Origin: Streptomyces sioyaensis
GTDB lineage: Bacteria; Actinomycetota; Actinomycetes; Streptomycetales; Streptomycetaceae
Direction of reading: 5' to 3'
Assembly (NCBI RefSeq): GCF_004122735.1
Contig: NZ_SDIF01000060.1
Location: 1-40,152 of the forward strand
Length of the DNA stretch: 40,152 nucleotides
How positions within the stretch are numbered: the first letter of the stretch is position 1; each line of letters begins with the position of its first letter. Under the pieces are notes generated by a model. That model saw only the letters and a list, made by a program, of their open reading frames with translations. It was not told where the DNA came from and did not search any database. A program made the position numbers and the translations under genes. Below, piece by piece: positions 29,228-37,915 of this stretch.

Positions 29228-30451
29228 ATGACAGCGGGCGCGGCACACCGTTCCGCCACGACCGACCCGCGGGCGCCGGTCCCCGAGGTGCCCGACGCCG
29301 TACGGTCGCTCGCCGCGCGCTGTGTGCCCCGGGTGAACGAGCTCGCCCGGCTGATGTCCCAGGACACCTTCGCGCAGCTGGACGGCTATGCCGAACTCCC
29401 AGCCGACGTCAGGGATGTGGAGATCGCGGCGACCGCGCGACACGGGCTGCGGCTGTTCCTGGAACGGGTGGTGAACGATCCGCAACCCGGCCCGGACGAC
29501 ACCGGGTTCTTCCGCGAGCGCGCCGCCCAGCGGGCCGAGGAGGGTATGCCGCTGGAGTTGCTGCTGACCACCCACTGCGCGGGGGCCCGGGTGCTGTGGC
29601 AGGCGCTGCGGGAGGCCGCCCGGCCCGGTGAGGAGGCCGCGCTGGTCGAGCTGGCCGGCTATCTGCTCGGTGCCGAACAGCGGGTGGTGAGCGCGGTCAC
29701 CGAGACCTACCTCGACGAGCAGGCGGCGCTCGCCACCGAACGGCGCGAGGAACGCCGCGCCCAGGTCCGCCGGCTGCTGGCGGGCACCGAGGTCCCGCCG
29801 GCCGGCAGCGGACTCGACGGGCCATCGCTGGTCCTGGCCGTTCAACTGCCGGACGGCCCGCGGGAGCCGGTCGCCGTACGGCGGGTGGCACGGCGGCTCC
29901 AGACGGCACTGGACCGGGCCTTCGACACAGAAGTGCTCACCCTGTTCGACGGCGCCGGAGGCCAGGCGATCGTGCCCGGCCGGGCCCAGCTCCCGGCCGG
30001 TCTCGCCGAGCGGCTCACCGAGGCCGGCGGCCCGGGCGTACGGCTCGCCGCCGTACCCGCGGAGCAGGGCGGGCAGATCCCGGAGGCGGCACGGACCGCC
30101 GCCCGGATCATCCGGGTGGCCCGGGCCTGTGGCCATCCGGCCGGGCTGCACCGGCTCGATGACGTTCTGCTGGAATACCAGCTGTCCCGCCCCAGCGCCG
30201 GCAGCGACCGGATCGCCGCGCTGCTCGACCCGGTCGCCGACCGGCCCGAACTCCTCGAAACCCTGCGCACCCATCTGGAACAGGCGCAGGACCGCCGCGC
30301 CACCGCCCGGCTGCTGACCCTCCACCCCAACACCGTCGACAACCGGCTGGCCCGGATCTCCGCACTGACCGGGCTCGATCTCTCGACGCCCCGGGGCGCG
30401 GCCCTGGCACTCGCGGCACTACTGCTACGCGACGCCGGGGACGAGGGCTGA
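29228..30451 (+). CDS. PucR/CdaR-family transcriptional regulator
   Basis: This 407-aa regulator has an N-terminal helical sensor region (about 20-180, with PLELLLTTHCAGARVLWQAL). A middle GGDEF-like/CdaR domain follows, and the C-terminal PucR HTH is at about 345-400 (LLTLHPNTVDNRLARISALTGLDL). GGGAGG 6 nt before the ATG fixes the start. Such proteins usually activate catabolic or secondary-metabolic genes in response to an unknown ligand. The gene ends 16 bp from the convergent alkyl sulfatase, which is the nearest candidate target, although the sulfatase promoter lies 2 kb away. Confidence 0.9.
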   Translation: MTAGAAHRSATTDPRAPVPEVPDAVRSLAARCVPRVNELARLMSQDTFAQLDGYAELPADVRDVEIAATARHGLRLFLERVVNDPQPGPDDTGFFRERAAQRAEEGMPLELLLTTHCAGARVLWQALREAARPGEEAALVELAGYLLGAEQRVVSAVTETYLDEQAALATERREERRAQVRRLLAGTEVPPAGSGLDGPSLVLAVQLPDGPREPVAVRRVARRLQTALDRAFDTEVLTLFDGAGGQAIVPGRAQLPAGLAERLTEAGGPGVRLAAVPAEQGGQIPEAARTAARIIRVARACGHPAGLHRLDDVLLEYQLSRPSAGSDRIAALLDPVADRPELLETLRTHLEQAQDRRATARLLTLHPNTVDNRLARISALTGLDLSTPRGAALALAALLLRDAGDEG

Positions 30452-30465
30452 ACCGCAGTTCCCCG

Positions 30466-30480
30466 CGTCACGGCGTGACG
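30466..30480. terminator. Small hairpin at the convergent gene ends
   Basis: CGTCAC and GTGACG pair around GGC. It overlaps the sulfatase stop codon (30468) and lies 15 bp after the PucR stop; weak but well placed. Confidence 0.35.
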
Positions 30481-32336
30481 ATCGAAAAGTTCCAAGCCGG
30501 CTTGTCCAACAGGGAGTTGAAGGCGAGCAGAGCCCCGGCGTCGCCGTCAACGGTGACGGTACCGGCGGTGATCTCGTCGAGGAACGTGGTGGCACCACTG
30601 AGGACCGCGTTCAGAGTGGTGCGTGCCAGGCGCAGCGTGGCGTGCGGACGTTCGCCGCGGGGTGCGTCGCCGGGCATGGGGGTGAGCGCGCCGTTGGACA
30701 ACAACAGCGTCCAGATCTCGGGGGCGGCGGCCGGGTCGTTGCTGTCCGACGCGGACCCGATTTCCCAGCGCAGGAGGAGGCGCCGGTCACCGGCCCGGGG
30801 GCCGTTGAGGCGGACGGCCATGGACTGGAAGATCTGCTCGGCGGTGAGCGCGGCGAGGAGGTCGGGCGCGGGGTGTGCGGGGCTCCCGGCGACGGGGCCG
30901 CGCAGCTCGGCTGCGCCCACGAGGTAGAAGTTGCGCCAGGGGCCGGACTCGGCAGCCTGGCCCAGCTTTTCGAAGGCGTCGGCCTGGAGGGCGCGGGCCT
31001 CGGCATGGTCCGGTTCGGCGAAGATGACGTGGTTGACCACTTCGGCCACCCAGCGCAGATCCCCCGCCTCGTACGCCTGACGGGCCTTGGCCAGCACGGC
31101 GTCGGCACCGCCCATGAACTCCACATAGCGCCGGGCCGCGGCCACCGGCGGATGCTGCCACAGATGGGCCGGGTTGCCGTCGAACCAGCCCATGTAACGC
31201 TGATACACGGCCTTGGCGTTGTGGCTGAGGGTGCCGTAGTAGCCGCGGGCGTGCCAGGCGCGCTCCAGGGCGGGCGGGAAGCGCAGCTCCTCGGCTATCT
31301 CGGCGCCGGTGAGCCCCGCGTTGATCATCCGTACGGACTGGTCGTGCAGGTAGGCATAGGCATCGCGCTGCTCCTCCAGGAAGCGGACCGCGCGATCGGC
31401 TCCCCAGGTGGGCCAGTGATGGGAGGCGAAGACGACGTCGCTCGAATCGGCGAACAGCCGCAGGGTCTGGGTGAGATAGCGGGCCCAGGCACTGGGGTCA
31501 CGGACCAGGGCGCCGCGGAGGGTGAGGACGTTGTGCAGGGTGTGGCAGGCGTTCTCGGCCACGCACAGCGCCCGCCGCTCGGGGAAGTGAAAGTTCATCT
31601 CGGCCGGCGCCTCGGTGCCGGGCGTCAGCTGGAAGACCATCCGGATACCGTCGATCACCTCTTCCTGGCCGGTCGCGGTGATGTCCAGGGTGGGGGCGAT
31701 CAGACCGACGGAGCCGGTCGAGGTCGTCTGGCCCAGGCCACAACCGATCTGCCCGGCCGGCCCCTTGGGCAGCGTGGTGCCGTACATGTAGCCGGCCCGG
31801 CGCACCATCGCGGGGCCGGTGAAGACGTTCTCACTGACCGCGTGGGCCAGGAAGCCGGCCGGGGCGATCACCGGTATCCGCCCGGCGGCCACGTCCGCCT
31901 CGTCGACCACGCCGCGCACCCCGCCGAAGTGGTCGAGGTGCGAATGGCTGTAGAGGACGGCGGTGACCGGCCGCGGTCCGCGGTGCTCGCGGTACAGCGC
32001 CAGCGCGGCGGCCGCCACCTCGGTACTGATCAGCGGGTCGACGACAAGAACCCCCCGGTCGCCCTCCACGAAGGTGACGTGCGAGATGTCCAGTCCCCGC
32101 ACCTGGTAGATCCCCGGCACGACCTCGTAGAGCCCCTGCCGGGCAACAAGCCGACTCTGCCGCCACAGCGAGGGGTGCGCGGTGGGCGGACAGTCCTCGC
32201 CCAGGAAGGCATACGCGTCGTTGTCCCACACGACACGGCCGTCGGCGTCCCGGATGAGGCAGGGGTCGAGACGGGCAAGGAACCCACGGTCGGCGTCGGC
32301 GAAGTCCTGTTCATCGTCCCAGGCGAGATGGCTCAT
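30468..32336 (-). CDS. Alkyl sulfatase of the SdsA metallo-beta-lactamase type
   Basis: This 622-aa enzyme hydrolyses primary alkyl sulfates such as SDS to alcohol and sulfate. The dinuclear zinc motif H131-S-H133-L-D135-H136 is present, with further ligand regions CVAENACHTLHN and FASHHWPTWG. A helical dimerisation domain follows at about 365-480, and a C-terminal SCP2-like lipid-binding domain at about 495-622 (TAEQIFQSMAVRLNG). There is no signal peptide, so it is probably cytosolic, unlike the secreted Pseudomonas SdsA1. The ATG at 32336 lacks a clear ribosome site. An inverted repeat lies 44 bp upstream. Family and domain order are clear; the natural substrate is not. Confidence 0.92.
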   Translation of the reverse strand: MSHLAWDDEQDFADADRGFLARLDPCLIRDADGRVVWDNDAYAFLGEDCPPTAHPSLWRQSRLVARQGLYEVVPGIYQVRGLDISHVTFVEGDRGVLVVDPLISTEVAAAALALYREHRGPRPVTAVLYSHSHLDHFGGVRGVVDEADVAAGRIPVIAPAGFLAHAVSENVFTGPAMVRRAGYMYGTTLPKGPAGQIGCGLGQTTSTGSVGLIAPTLDITATGQEEVIDGIRMVFQLTPGTEAPAEMNFHFPERRALCVAENACHTLHNVLTLRGALVRDPSAWARYLTQTLRLFADSSDVVFASHHWPTWGADRAVRFLEEQRDAYAYLHDQSVRMINAGLTGAEIAEELRFPPALERAWHARGYYGTLSHNAKAVYQRYMGWFDGNPAHLWQHPPVAAARRYVEFMGGADAVLAKARQAYEAGDLRWVAEVVNHVIFAEPDHAEARALQADAFEKLGQAAESGPWRNFYLVGAAELRGPVAGSPAHPAPDLLAALTAEQIFQSMAVRLNGPRAGDRRLLLRWEIGSASDSNDPAAAPEIWTLLLSNGALTPMPGDAPRGERPHATLRLARTTLNAVLSGATTFLDEITAGTVTVDGDAGALLAFNSLLDKPAWNFSIVTP

Positions 32337-32379
32337 GCAGGCGATTGTCGACCGGTCACCGGCCCGGATTCATGGTGCT

Positions 32380-32401
32380 GTGACACAGAGCGGCCTGTCA
32401 C
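32380..32401. promoter_or_regulatory. Inverted repeat upstream of the alkyl sulfatase
   Basis: GTGACA (32380-32385) and TGTCAC (32396-32401) are separated by 10 bp, two turns centre to centre in total, 44-65 bp before the sulfatase start. Candidate regulator site. Confidence 0.35.
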
Positions 32402-32480
32402 GGGTCACAAGCGGGCGGGGGGCGAACTTGCGCTACACGCTTGAGGAGTTCGAACCGCGGGCACCCACGGCACCGTGGTG

Positions 32481-32978
32481 TCACAGTGCCCGGCGCATGC
32501 AGACCCGCGGCCACCGGTCCAGACCGTGTGCCGCTTCCCGGTCGCGGATCTTTCGCAGGCCAGGAGTAAGCCTGCTGTCGTCCATGAGTTGAAAACCACA
32601 GCGTGCGTAGTAGGGGGCGTTCCACGGGACCTGGGTGAACGTGGTGAGGGTAAGGGCGGGTGCACCCTCGCTCGTGGCGTGGGCCGCCAGATGGTCCAGC
32701 AACAACCGGCCGGCGCCGCGACGCGCGCTGTCCGGGTGCACCGAGACCTGCTCGACGTGGAGGTTGCCGTCGACGCGGTCGGCGATCAGGTAGGCAATCG
32801 GGGCGTCGGCCACGACCCAGGCCAGCCCGGCGTGGTGGTAGCGGACGAGTTCCCCGAGTGGGAGCGGCTCGTCCTCGGCGATCTCCGGCATGCCGATGTC
32901 TCGGAAGCACTGCCCGGCGGCCCGCTCGATGTCCTGCAGGACGGGCAGGTCGTCCAGGCGCACGGCTCGGATGTACAT
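32481..32978 (-). CDS. GNAT-family N-acetyltransferase
   Basis: This 165-aa acetyl-CoA-dependent acetyltransferase starts MYIRAVRLDDLPVL and has the acetyl-CoA loop region VHPDSARRGAGRLLLDHL (about 75-92) and APYYARCGF near 125-133. The acceptor is unknown: a small amine, antibiotic or protein. I chose the ATG at 32978 with GGAG 9 nt upstream; the longer frame upstream reads as low-complexity sequence without ribosome sites. It is followed by a small hairpin (about 32465-32478). The gene stands alone between the sulfatase and the DoxX gene. Confidence 0.85.
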   Translation of the reverse strand: MYIRAVRLDDLPVLQDIERAAGQCFRDIGMPEIAEDEPLPLGELVRYHHAGLAWVVADAPIAYLIADRVDGNLHVEQVSVHPDSARRGAGRLLLDHLAAHATSEGAPALTLTTFTQVPWNAPYYARCGFQLMDDSRLTPGLRKIRDREAAHGLDRWPRVCMRRAL

Positions 32979-33121
32979 GGACGCATTCTCCACAGGACGC
33001 CGGATCGCGCCCGGCATGCCCTCACTGGAGTTCCGTCGCCGCCGGGCGTTGTCCGACGTCGGGGACGGGTCTTGCATGATGCTTTGGTTCTTCGTGTGCA
33101 TCGGATGCCGGTGAGCGTGGT

Positions 33122-33613
33122 TCACGCCGCGGTACTTGTCCGGATGACGTCTTCCGTGGTGTGGCGAGCCGATCGGTGGGTGAGGACGGCCAGTGTGATG
33201 GTCGCGGCGAGGAAGAGCGCTTGCATGAGGGTGCGAGGCACGAGTTCGTCCCACCAGGGGAGCGGCCGACCGGAGAGCGCGAGCGTGATGTTGGCAGGGA
33301 ACATCGCGAGGAGCAGCACGGTGAGACCGACTGCGGCCGGGGTGGCGAGCCTGCGGTGGAGCATGGCGGCGGCAGCGGCCAGTTCGAGGAGGCCGGTGAT
33401 CGTGACCATGGCGTCAGGGGCGGGTAGCCAGTCGGGGACCATGGCGACGAGGTCGGCACGCATCATGGTGAAGTGCGCGAATCCGGTGAGGGTGAACATC
33501 ACGGCGACGCCTGCGCGGAGGGCGATCTCGATTCCTCGCGGGCGTCGGGACCAGACCTTGTTCACGAGGAATACGACGACGGTCACGCCGATCAGCGCGA
33601 TGACGGGTTCCAT
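33122..33613 (-). CDS. DoxX-like membrane protein
   Basis: This 163-aa protein has four or five hydrophobic segments (about 4-18, 30-50, 65-85, 92-110 and 125-142). The typical DoxX sequence is present (GVAVMFTLTGFAHF, ITGLLELAAAAAML, LTVLLLAMFPANI). Family members sit in the cytoplasmic membrane and have mostly unknown roles in redox or stress responses. GGAAGGA 6 nt before the ATG at 33613 fixes the start. Upstream on the same strand is a glyoxalase-family fragment and then a divergent Lrp/AsnC gene, a combination that looks like a decayed regulatory unit of which DoxX is the intact survivor. Confidence 0.8.
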   Translation of the reverse strand: MEPVIALIGVTVVVFLVNKVWSRRPRGIEIALRAGVAVMFTLTGFAHFTMMRADLVAMVPDWLPAPDAMVTITGLLELAAAAAMLHRRLATPAAVGLTVLLLAMFPANITLALSGRPLPWWDELVPRTLMQALFLAATITLAVLTHRSARHTTEDVIRTSTAA

Positions 33614-33641
33614 GCTGAATTCCTTCCGTCTCAGAGGCGGT

Positions 33642-33788
33642 TCACAGCCGCGACTGTGAGCGGCGCACGGTCTCGGGGTCGATCTCCTGGATCTGGAGGA
33701 CGACGCCGTCGGGGTCGGTGACGCGGATGCTGCGGCCGAAGTCCTCGTCGACGAGGGTGTGCTCGTATCCGTGGGCAGAACAGTGAGC
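33642..33788 (-). pseudogene. C-terminal fragment of a glyoxalase/VOC-fold protein
   Basis: About 49 codons, read on the minus strand to the stop at 33642, encode a recognisable VOC C-terminus: GYEHTLVDEDFG, then RVTDPDGVVLQIQEID. No start codon with a ribosome site is present, and upstream codons no longer look like the family. The N-terminal half is lost, so it is probably a remnant. It is 28 bp upstream of the DoxX gene. Confidence 0.6.
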
Positions 33789-33898
33789 ACGAGCTGTCTC
33801 CTGATGCTGTGGGATATCCGGCGCGGCCGGGTGGCCCGGAACCGGGTCATGCCCCCAATCTGAGACGTGCGTGGAAGATTGTCGTCCACGGAATCGCC

Positions 33899-34381
33899 AT
33901 GTGGCGGATCACGGCACTGGGGTCGGTGGATGTGGTGGAAAGCGTCAGGCTTGATGAGGACGATCGGCGCCTGCTGCACGCCCTGCAGCTCGACGGCCGG
34001 GCGTCGTTCGCGCGGATCGCGACGGTTCTCGGCATGTCCGAGCGCGCGGTCTCGCGCCGCTACCACCGACTGCGTTCCCGGCTGGCGCTGCGCGTGGTCG
34101 GCGTCACGCGCCACGATCAGCGAGCGCAGGAGGACTGGTTCTTGCGCATCGCGGCCCCACCCGCGTCGGTCGATGCCGTCGCGCGCATGCTCGCCGTCCG
34201 TGAGGACACCTCCTGGATCGCGTCCTTGGCGGGCAGCGGCGGGCTCAGCTGCATCCTTCGCACTCCCGTGCCGACCGGCGACGGAGGTCACGCACTGGAG
34301 CAGTTCCGGCGCGGTGCGAACGTCGGAATCGTCTCGCGATGGGTCAAACGAGCCGGCCCCCTCCTCATTCCCCGCACCTGA
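33899..34381 (+). CDS. Shortened Lrp/AsnC-family regulator
   Basis: This 160-aa protein has the Lrp/AsnC DNA-binding domain at about 17-70 (LHALQLDGRASFARIATVLGMSERAVSRRYHRLRSR when split into its helices). One partial effector domain follows (WFLRIAAPPASVDAVARML, WIASLAGSGGLSCIL). Streptomyces relatives often have about 320 residues with a second half that is absent here, and the last 20 residues (VKRAGPLLIPRT) do not look like the family. The start is uncertain: ATG at 33899 or GTG at 33932/33935. It is divergent from the glyoxalase fragment and DoxX, its probable former targets. It may still bind DNA. Confidence 0.65.
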   Translation: MWRITALGSVDVVESVRLDEDDRRLLHALQLDGRASFARIATVLGMSERAVSRRYHRLRSRLALRVVGVTRHDQRAQEDWFLRIAAPPASVDAVARMLAVREDTSWIASLAGSGGLSCILRTPVPTGDGGHALEQFRRGANVGIVSRWVKRAGPLLIPRT

Positions 34382-34452
34382 CTCTTCGCCGTTCACGCAT
34401 CCAGTGGTGGCGCGGATGCGCAGCTGCGACACCCGCTCCAGGAGTGCCCCGC

Positions 34453-34911
34453 TCACGGATCGAGCCCGCTCCCCTGAGGCCCGTACAGGTCCAGCAGGCG
34501 GGCTCGGGTGCCGTGCAGGCGGTCGGCCACCGTCTCGGCCACGTAGCGGTACATCGCCCGGCCTAGGACGGGGTCCGACTCGCAGAGCTCGCGGACCACC
34601 GCCGCGTCGAACTCCACCGCGTCCACCGGGCCGACGGTCTGGGCGCCCAGATGCCACAGGTAGGGCGGGAACAGCCAGGACCAGCCGAGCAGTTCATCGC
34701 GGCCGAGGGTCTCCACGACCGCGGCCTGGCGCCCGGGGACGCGCTGGTCGAGCGCGACCTGTCCGCTGCGGATGATCCAGAACCGGTCCGCCCGCCGGCC
34801 CTCCTCGAAGAGGCGGGTGGCGCGCGGCAGCGACACCTCGTGGGCGACGTCCCGCAGCCGCCGGCGCCGGTCGGGTGGCATGGCGTCGAACAGGTCTTTC
34901 GCTCTGGCCAT
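34453..34911 (-). CDS. Cyclic-nucleotide-binding-domain protein next to RiPP exporters
   Basis: This 152-aa protein contains a single cNMP-binding (CAP-type) beta-roll at about 15-125 (LPRATRLFEEGRRADRFWIIRSGQVAL, split across strands, and LGRDELLGWSWLF). It ends in a helix (RYVAETVADRLHGTRARLLDLY). There is no DNA-binding HTH, so it is not a classical Crp regulator. GGAG 6 nt before the ATG fixes the start. It lies 113 bp downstream of the NHLM ABC transporter on the same strand, and cNMP-like domains recur in NHLM clusters, so it probably serves the export complex or senses its state. Ligand binding is not assured. Confidence 0.85.
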   Translation of the reverse strand: MARAKDLFDAMPPDRRRRLRDVAHEVSLPRATRLFEEGRRADRFWIIRSGQVALDQRVPGRQAAVVETLGRDELLGWSWLFPPYLWHLGAQTVGPVDAVEFDAAVVRELCESDPVLGRAMYRYVAETVADRLHGTRARLLDLYGPQGSGLDP

Positions 34912-35024
34912 CTCATTCTCCGTCCGCTGACTGCTTTGCAAGATAAGCGGTGCGCGGCGGGGATACGGGGAATGGCCCGGTGGGCGGGGCGGCGTCCCGG
35001 GGTCCCGGGGGGCCTCGCCGGCGG

Positions 35025-37913
35025 TCAGGTCAGCTGGCGTCGGACCAGGTCGTGCAGTGCGCCGCCGGTGTCGGCGAGCAGCTCGGCCGGCGGGCCCTGC
35101 TCGACGATCCGGCCGTCCGCCATGACGATCACGCGGTCGGCGTCCATGACCGTGGACAGCCGGTGCGCGATCACCAGCCGGCTGGCGCTGAGCTTGCGGG
35201 TGCTGTCGCTGACGATGCGCTGGGTCTCGTTGTCCAGGGCGCTGGTGGCCTCGTCGAAGAACAGCATCCGCGGGCGGCGGACCAGCGCCTGAGCGATCAT
35301 CAGGCGCTGTCGCTGGCCGCCGGAGATCGCGGCACCGCCGGAGATCATGGTGTGCAGGCCCATCGGCATCCGCTTGATGTCCTCGGCCAGGCCCGCCATC
35401 TCGGCGGCCGCCCAGGCCTCCTCCTGGGTGAAGGCCTCCGCGCCGCAGATGCAGTCCAGGATCGAGCCGGTCAGCGGCTGGGCGTTCTGCAGGACGACGC
35501 CGCACTGGCGGCGCACCGCCGCCTGGTCCAGGGCCGTCAGGTCCTGGCCGTCGTAGAGCACGCTGCCGGCGGTGGGCCGGTCGAAGCCGATCAGGAGCCG
35601 CAGCAGGGTCGACTTGCCGCAGCCGCTCGGGCCGACGACGGCCACGAACTCACCCGGCCGGACCCGCAGCGAGACATCGTCGAGGACGAGCGGGCCGTCG
35701 TCGGTGTAGCGGAAGGAGAGCTTCTTGGCCTCGATGGCGCCGGAGAGGGCACCGGGCTGGGCGCTGGCGCCGCGCACCTCCGGCTTCTCGTCCAGTACCG
35801 GCTTGACCTCCTCGAACATCGGCAGCGCGGCGGCGGCCGTGACGAAGGCGCCGGTGATCTGGGTGACCGAGGTCAGCAGCATGGTCACCGAGGTGTTGAA
35901 GGTGAGGAACGACCCGGCCGACATGCTGCCGCGGGCGGGTCCGGCCAGCAGCATGAACATGATGAGCGAGCAGAGCGGCAGATAGGCCGCGTTGAGGACG
36001 GTGGTCAGATTCTTGATCCGGCCGGCCTTCTGCTGGAGTTCGCGGGTACGGGCGAACTCCCGGGCCCAGGCCGCGTAGGCGAAGCTCTCGGCCGCGGCGA
36101 CCCGCAGCTTGGGCAGGCCCCGCAGGGTCTGGAACGCCTGGTTGTTGAGCTTGTTGCCCAGCTTGACCAGCCGTCGCTGCCAGCGCAGCTCCCACATCCC
36201 CATGGCGAGGAACACCGCGCCGATCACGACCAGCATGCCGATCGCCGCCAGTGCCAGCGGCACGCTGAAGCACAGCAGCATGACGAGGTTCATCGCGCCG
36301 ATGGTCGCGGACTGCACGGCCACCGGGCCGACCCCGGACAGCACCCGCCGGATGCTGCTGATGCCCATCGCGGCGCTGGCCAGCTCGCCGGTGGAGCGTT
36401 CGGTGAAGAACTTCGCCGGCAGCCGCAGCAGCCGGTCCCACACGGCCGGCTGCAGCGCACTCTCGATCCGGCCCTCCATCCGCAGGACGGTGAGGTTCTG
36501 CAGCAGCATGAAGGCGGCGGAGACGATGCTGGTGACGATGACGGCCAGCGCGACCTGGACGATCAGGCTCTTCTGGGCGCTGGGCACGTACACCCCGAGC
36601 ACCCGGCCGGTCGCGAGCGGGACGAGCGCGCCGAGGGCGACCGTCACCAGACCGCTGAGGGCCAGGTTGCGGACGTCCATCCGGGTGCCGCGCAGGCTGA
36701 AGCGCATCAGCCGCCACAGGCTCATGGGCCGCTCCGGCAGCGGGCGGTAGAACATCACGGCACGCGGTTCGAGCTCCTCGGCGTTGTCCCTGCCGATCCG
36801 CATCCGCATCCCGGAGGCCGGATTGACCGCTTCGTAGCGGCCGCGCCGCCACAGCAGGGCCACCGGGGCGCCGGACTTGGCGCGATGGCCCACCAGCGGG
36901 CCGGTGTTGATCCGCCACCAGCGGCCCTGCAGCCGGACCGCGCGGGTCCGGATCCGCGAGCTGACCGCGATCCGTTCGACCGGGGTGATGCGGTCGTTGA
37001 CGGCACCGCCCTTCGGGGGCTCGGTGAGGGTGATCCCGGCCGCCTCCGCGACCGTACGGCAGACCGCGAAGGTGGCATCGTCGCCGGCCCGGCCCGGCCC
37101 GTCGCTCCCCCGCCCGGACCGGTCCGGGCGGCCGATGGAGGCCAACAGCGCCTGGTCGGCCCGCTCACGGACCGCCTCACCGGCCTTGATGCCGGCCGCC
37201 GTACGGTCCTCGTGGGCGCGCTCCAGCTGCTCGATCCACCGGTCGACGGCGGACAGCAGCCGGTATTGCTGATTGACCATCTGCTGCCACAGCCCGGCAT
37301 CGACCAGCAGATCGCCGGCCGCCTCCGCGCTGTAGGAGGCGCCGTACTGCACGCTGCCGGGCGGGACCGGCATCCACAGGACGTCGTCGTCGGCCACCGC
37401 CTCGTCGCCGGGCCGCCCGTCGAGCGGGGCCTCGAACAGCACGCCCAGGCTGCGGGCGGTGCCCAGGGCGAAGGCGTGCTCCAGCGGGGAGGGGGCCGGC
37501 TCGGCGTGGCCGGCGTACCCGTGGCCGTACGGGCTCTGCTCGCCGTACTGCGCCACCGTCCCGTACTGCCCCGTGTCCCACTCGGGACGGGGCAGCTCGC
37601 GCAGTGGGATCCGGCGCAGCAGACAGTCCTGCGACGGCCGGCCGAGCAGGGTGTGCTGCGGGCCCTCGACCGGGCCGAGCAGCAGGGCGCCCGCTTCGAG
37701 CCTGCCGAGGAAGTGCCAGTGCCCCTGCTGGGCGGCGTCGACGGCGAAGAGGTCCAGCGCGCCGCCCGTGACGAGCCACAGCACATGCGGGCCCTCCAGG
37801 GGAACGCTGCGCAGCCCGGTGCAGTCGACGGGCGTGCCCAGACCGCCCAGCGCCTGGGTCACCGCGTCGGTGGCGCCCGGTCCCACGACCGCGGACGGGG
37901 GCATGGATGACAC
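35025..37913 (-). CDS. NHLM-type bacteriocin ABC transporter, ATP-binding/permease without peptidase
   Basis: This 962-aa exporter belongs to the second transporter type of NHLM (nitrile hydratase-leader microcin) systems. Residues 1-400 are a large N-terminal region with a cNMP-like start (VLWLVTGGALDLFAV, LRRIPLREL) and no peptidase. The membrane domain with about six segments is at about 430-690. The nucleotide-binding domain starts near 725, with Walker A GPSGCGKST near 760, signature ISGGQRQR and Walker B MLFFDEATSALD. The GTG at 37913 has AAGGAG 8 nt upstream, 3 bp after the stop of the peptidase-transporter. The two likely form a heterodimer that matures and exports a RiPP. Confidence 0.92.
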   Translation of the reverse strand: MSSMPPSAVVGPGATDAVTQALGGLGTPVDCTGLRSVPLEGPHVLWLVTGGALDLFAVDAAQQGHWHFLGRLEAGALLLGPVEGPQHTLLGRPSQDCLLRRIPLRELPRPEWDTGQYGTVAQYGEQSPYGHGYAGHAEPAPSPLEHAFALGTARSLGVLFEAPLDGRPGDEAVADDDVLWMPVPPGSVQYGASYSAEAAGDLLVDAGLWQQMVNQQYRLLSAVDRWIEQLERAHEDRTAAGIKAGEAVRERADQALLASIGRPDRSGRGSDGPGRAGDDATFAVCRTVAEAAGITLTEPPKGGAVNDRITPVERIAVSSRIRTRAVRLQGRWWRINTGPLVGHRAKSGAPVALLWRRGRYEAVNPASGMRMRIGRDNAEELEPRAVMFYRPLPERPMSLWRLMRFSLRGTRMDVRNLALSGLVTVALGALVPLATGRVLGVYVPSAQKSLIVQVALAVIVTSIVSAAFMLLQNLTVLRMEGRIESALQPAVWDRLLRLPAKFFTERSTGELASAAMGISSIRRVLSGVGPVAVQSATIGAMNLVMLLCFSVPLALAAIGMLVVIGAVFLAMGMWELRWQRRLVKLGNKLNNQAFQTLRGLPKLRVAAAESFAYAAWAREFARTRELQQKAGRIKNLTTVLNAAYLPLCSLIMFMLLAGPARGSMSAGSFLTFNTSVTMLLTSVTQITGAFVTAAAALPMFEEVKPVLDEKPEVRGASAQPGALSGAIEAKKLSFRYTDDGPLVLDDVSLRVRPGEFVAVVGPSGCGKSTLLRLLIGFDRPTAGSVLYDGQDLTALDQAAVRRQCGVVLQNAQPLTGSILDCICGAEAFTQEEAWAAAEMAGLAEDIKRMPMGLHTMISGGAAISGGQRQRLMIAQALVRRPRMLFFDEATSALDNETQRIVSDSTRKLSASRLVIAHRLSTVMDADRVIVMADGRIVEQGPPAELLADTGGALHDLVRRQLT

Positions 37914-37915
37914 AG

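Noticed and set aside
34453..34911. Crp/Fnr transcription factor
   Set aside because: Only the cyclic-nucleotide-binding domain is present; the C-terminal DNA-binding HTH is absent.
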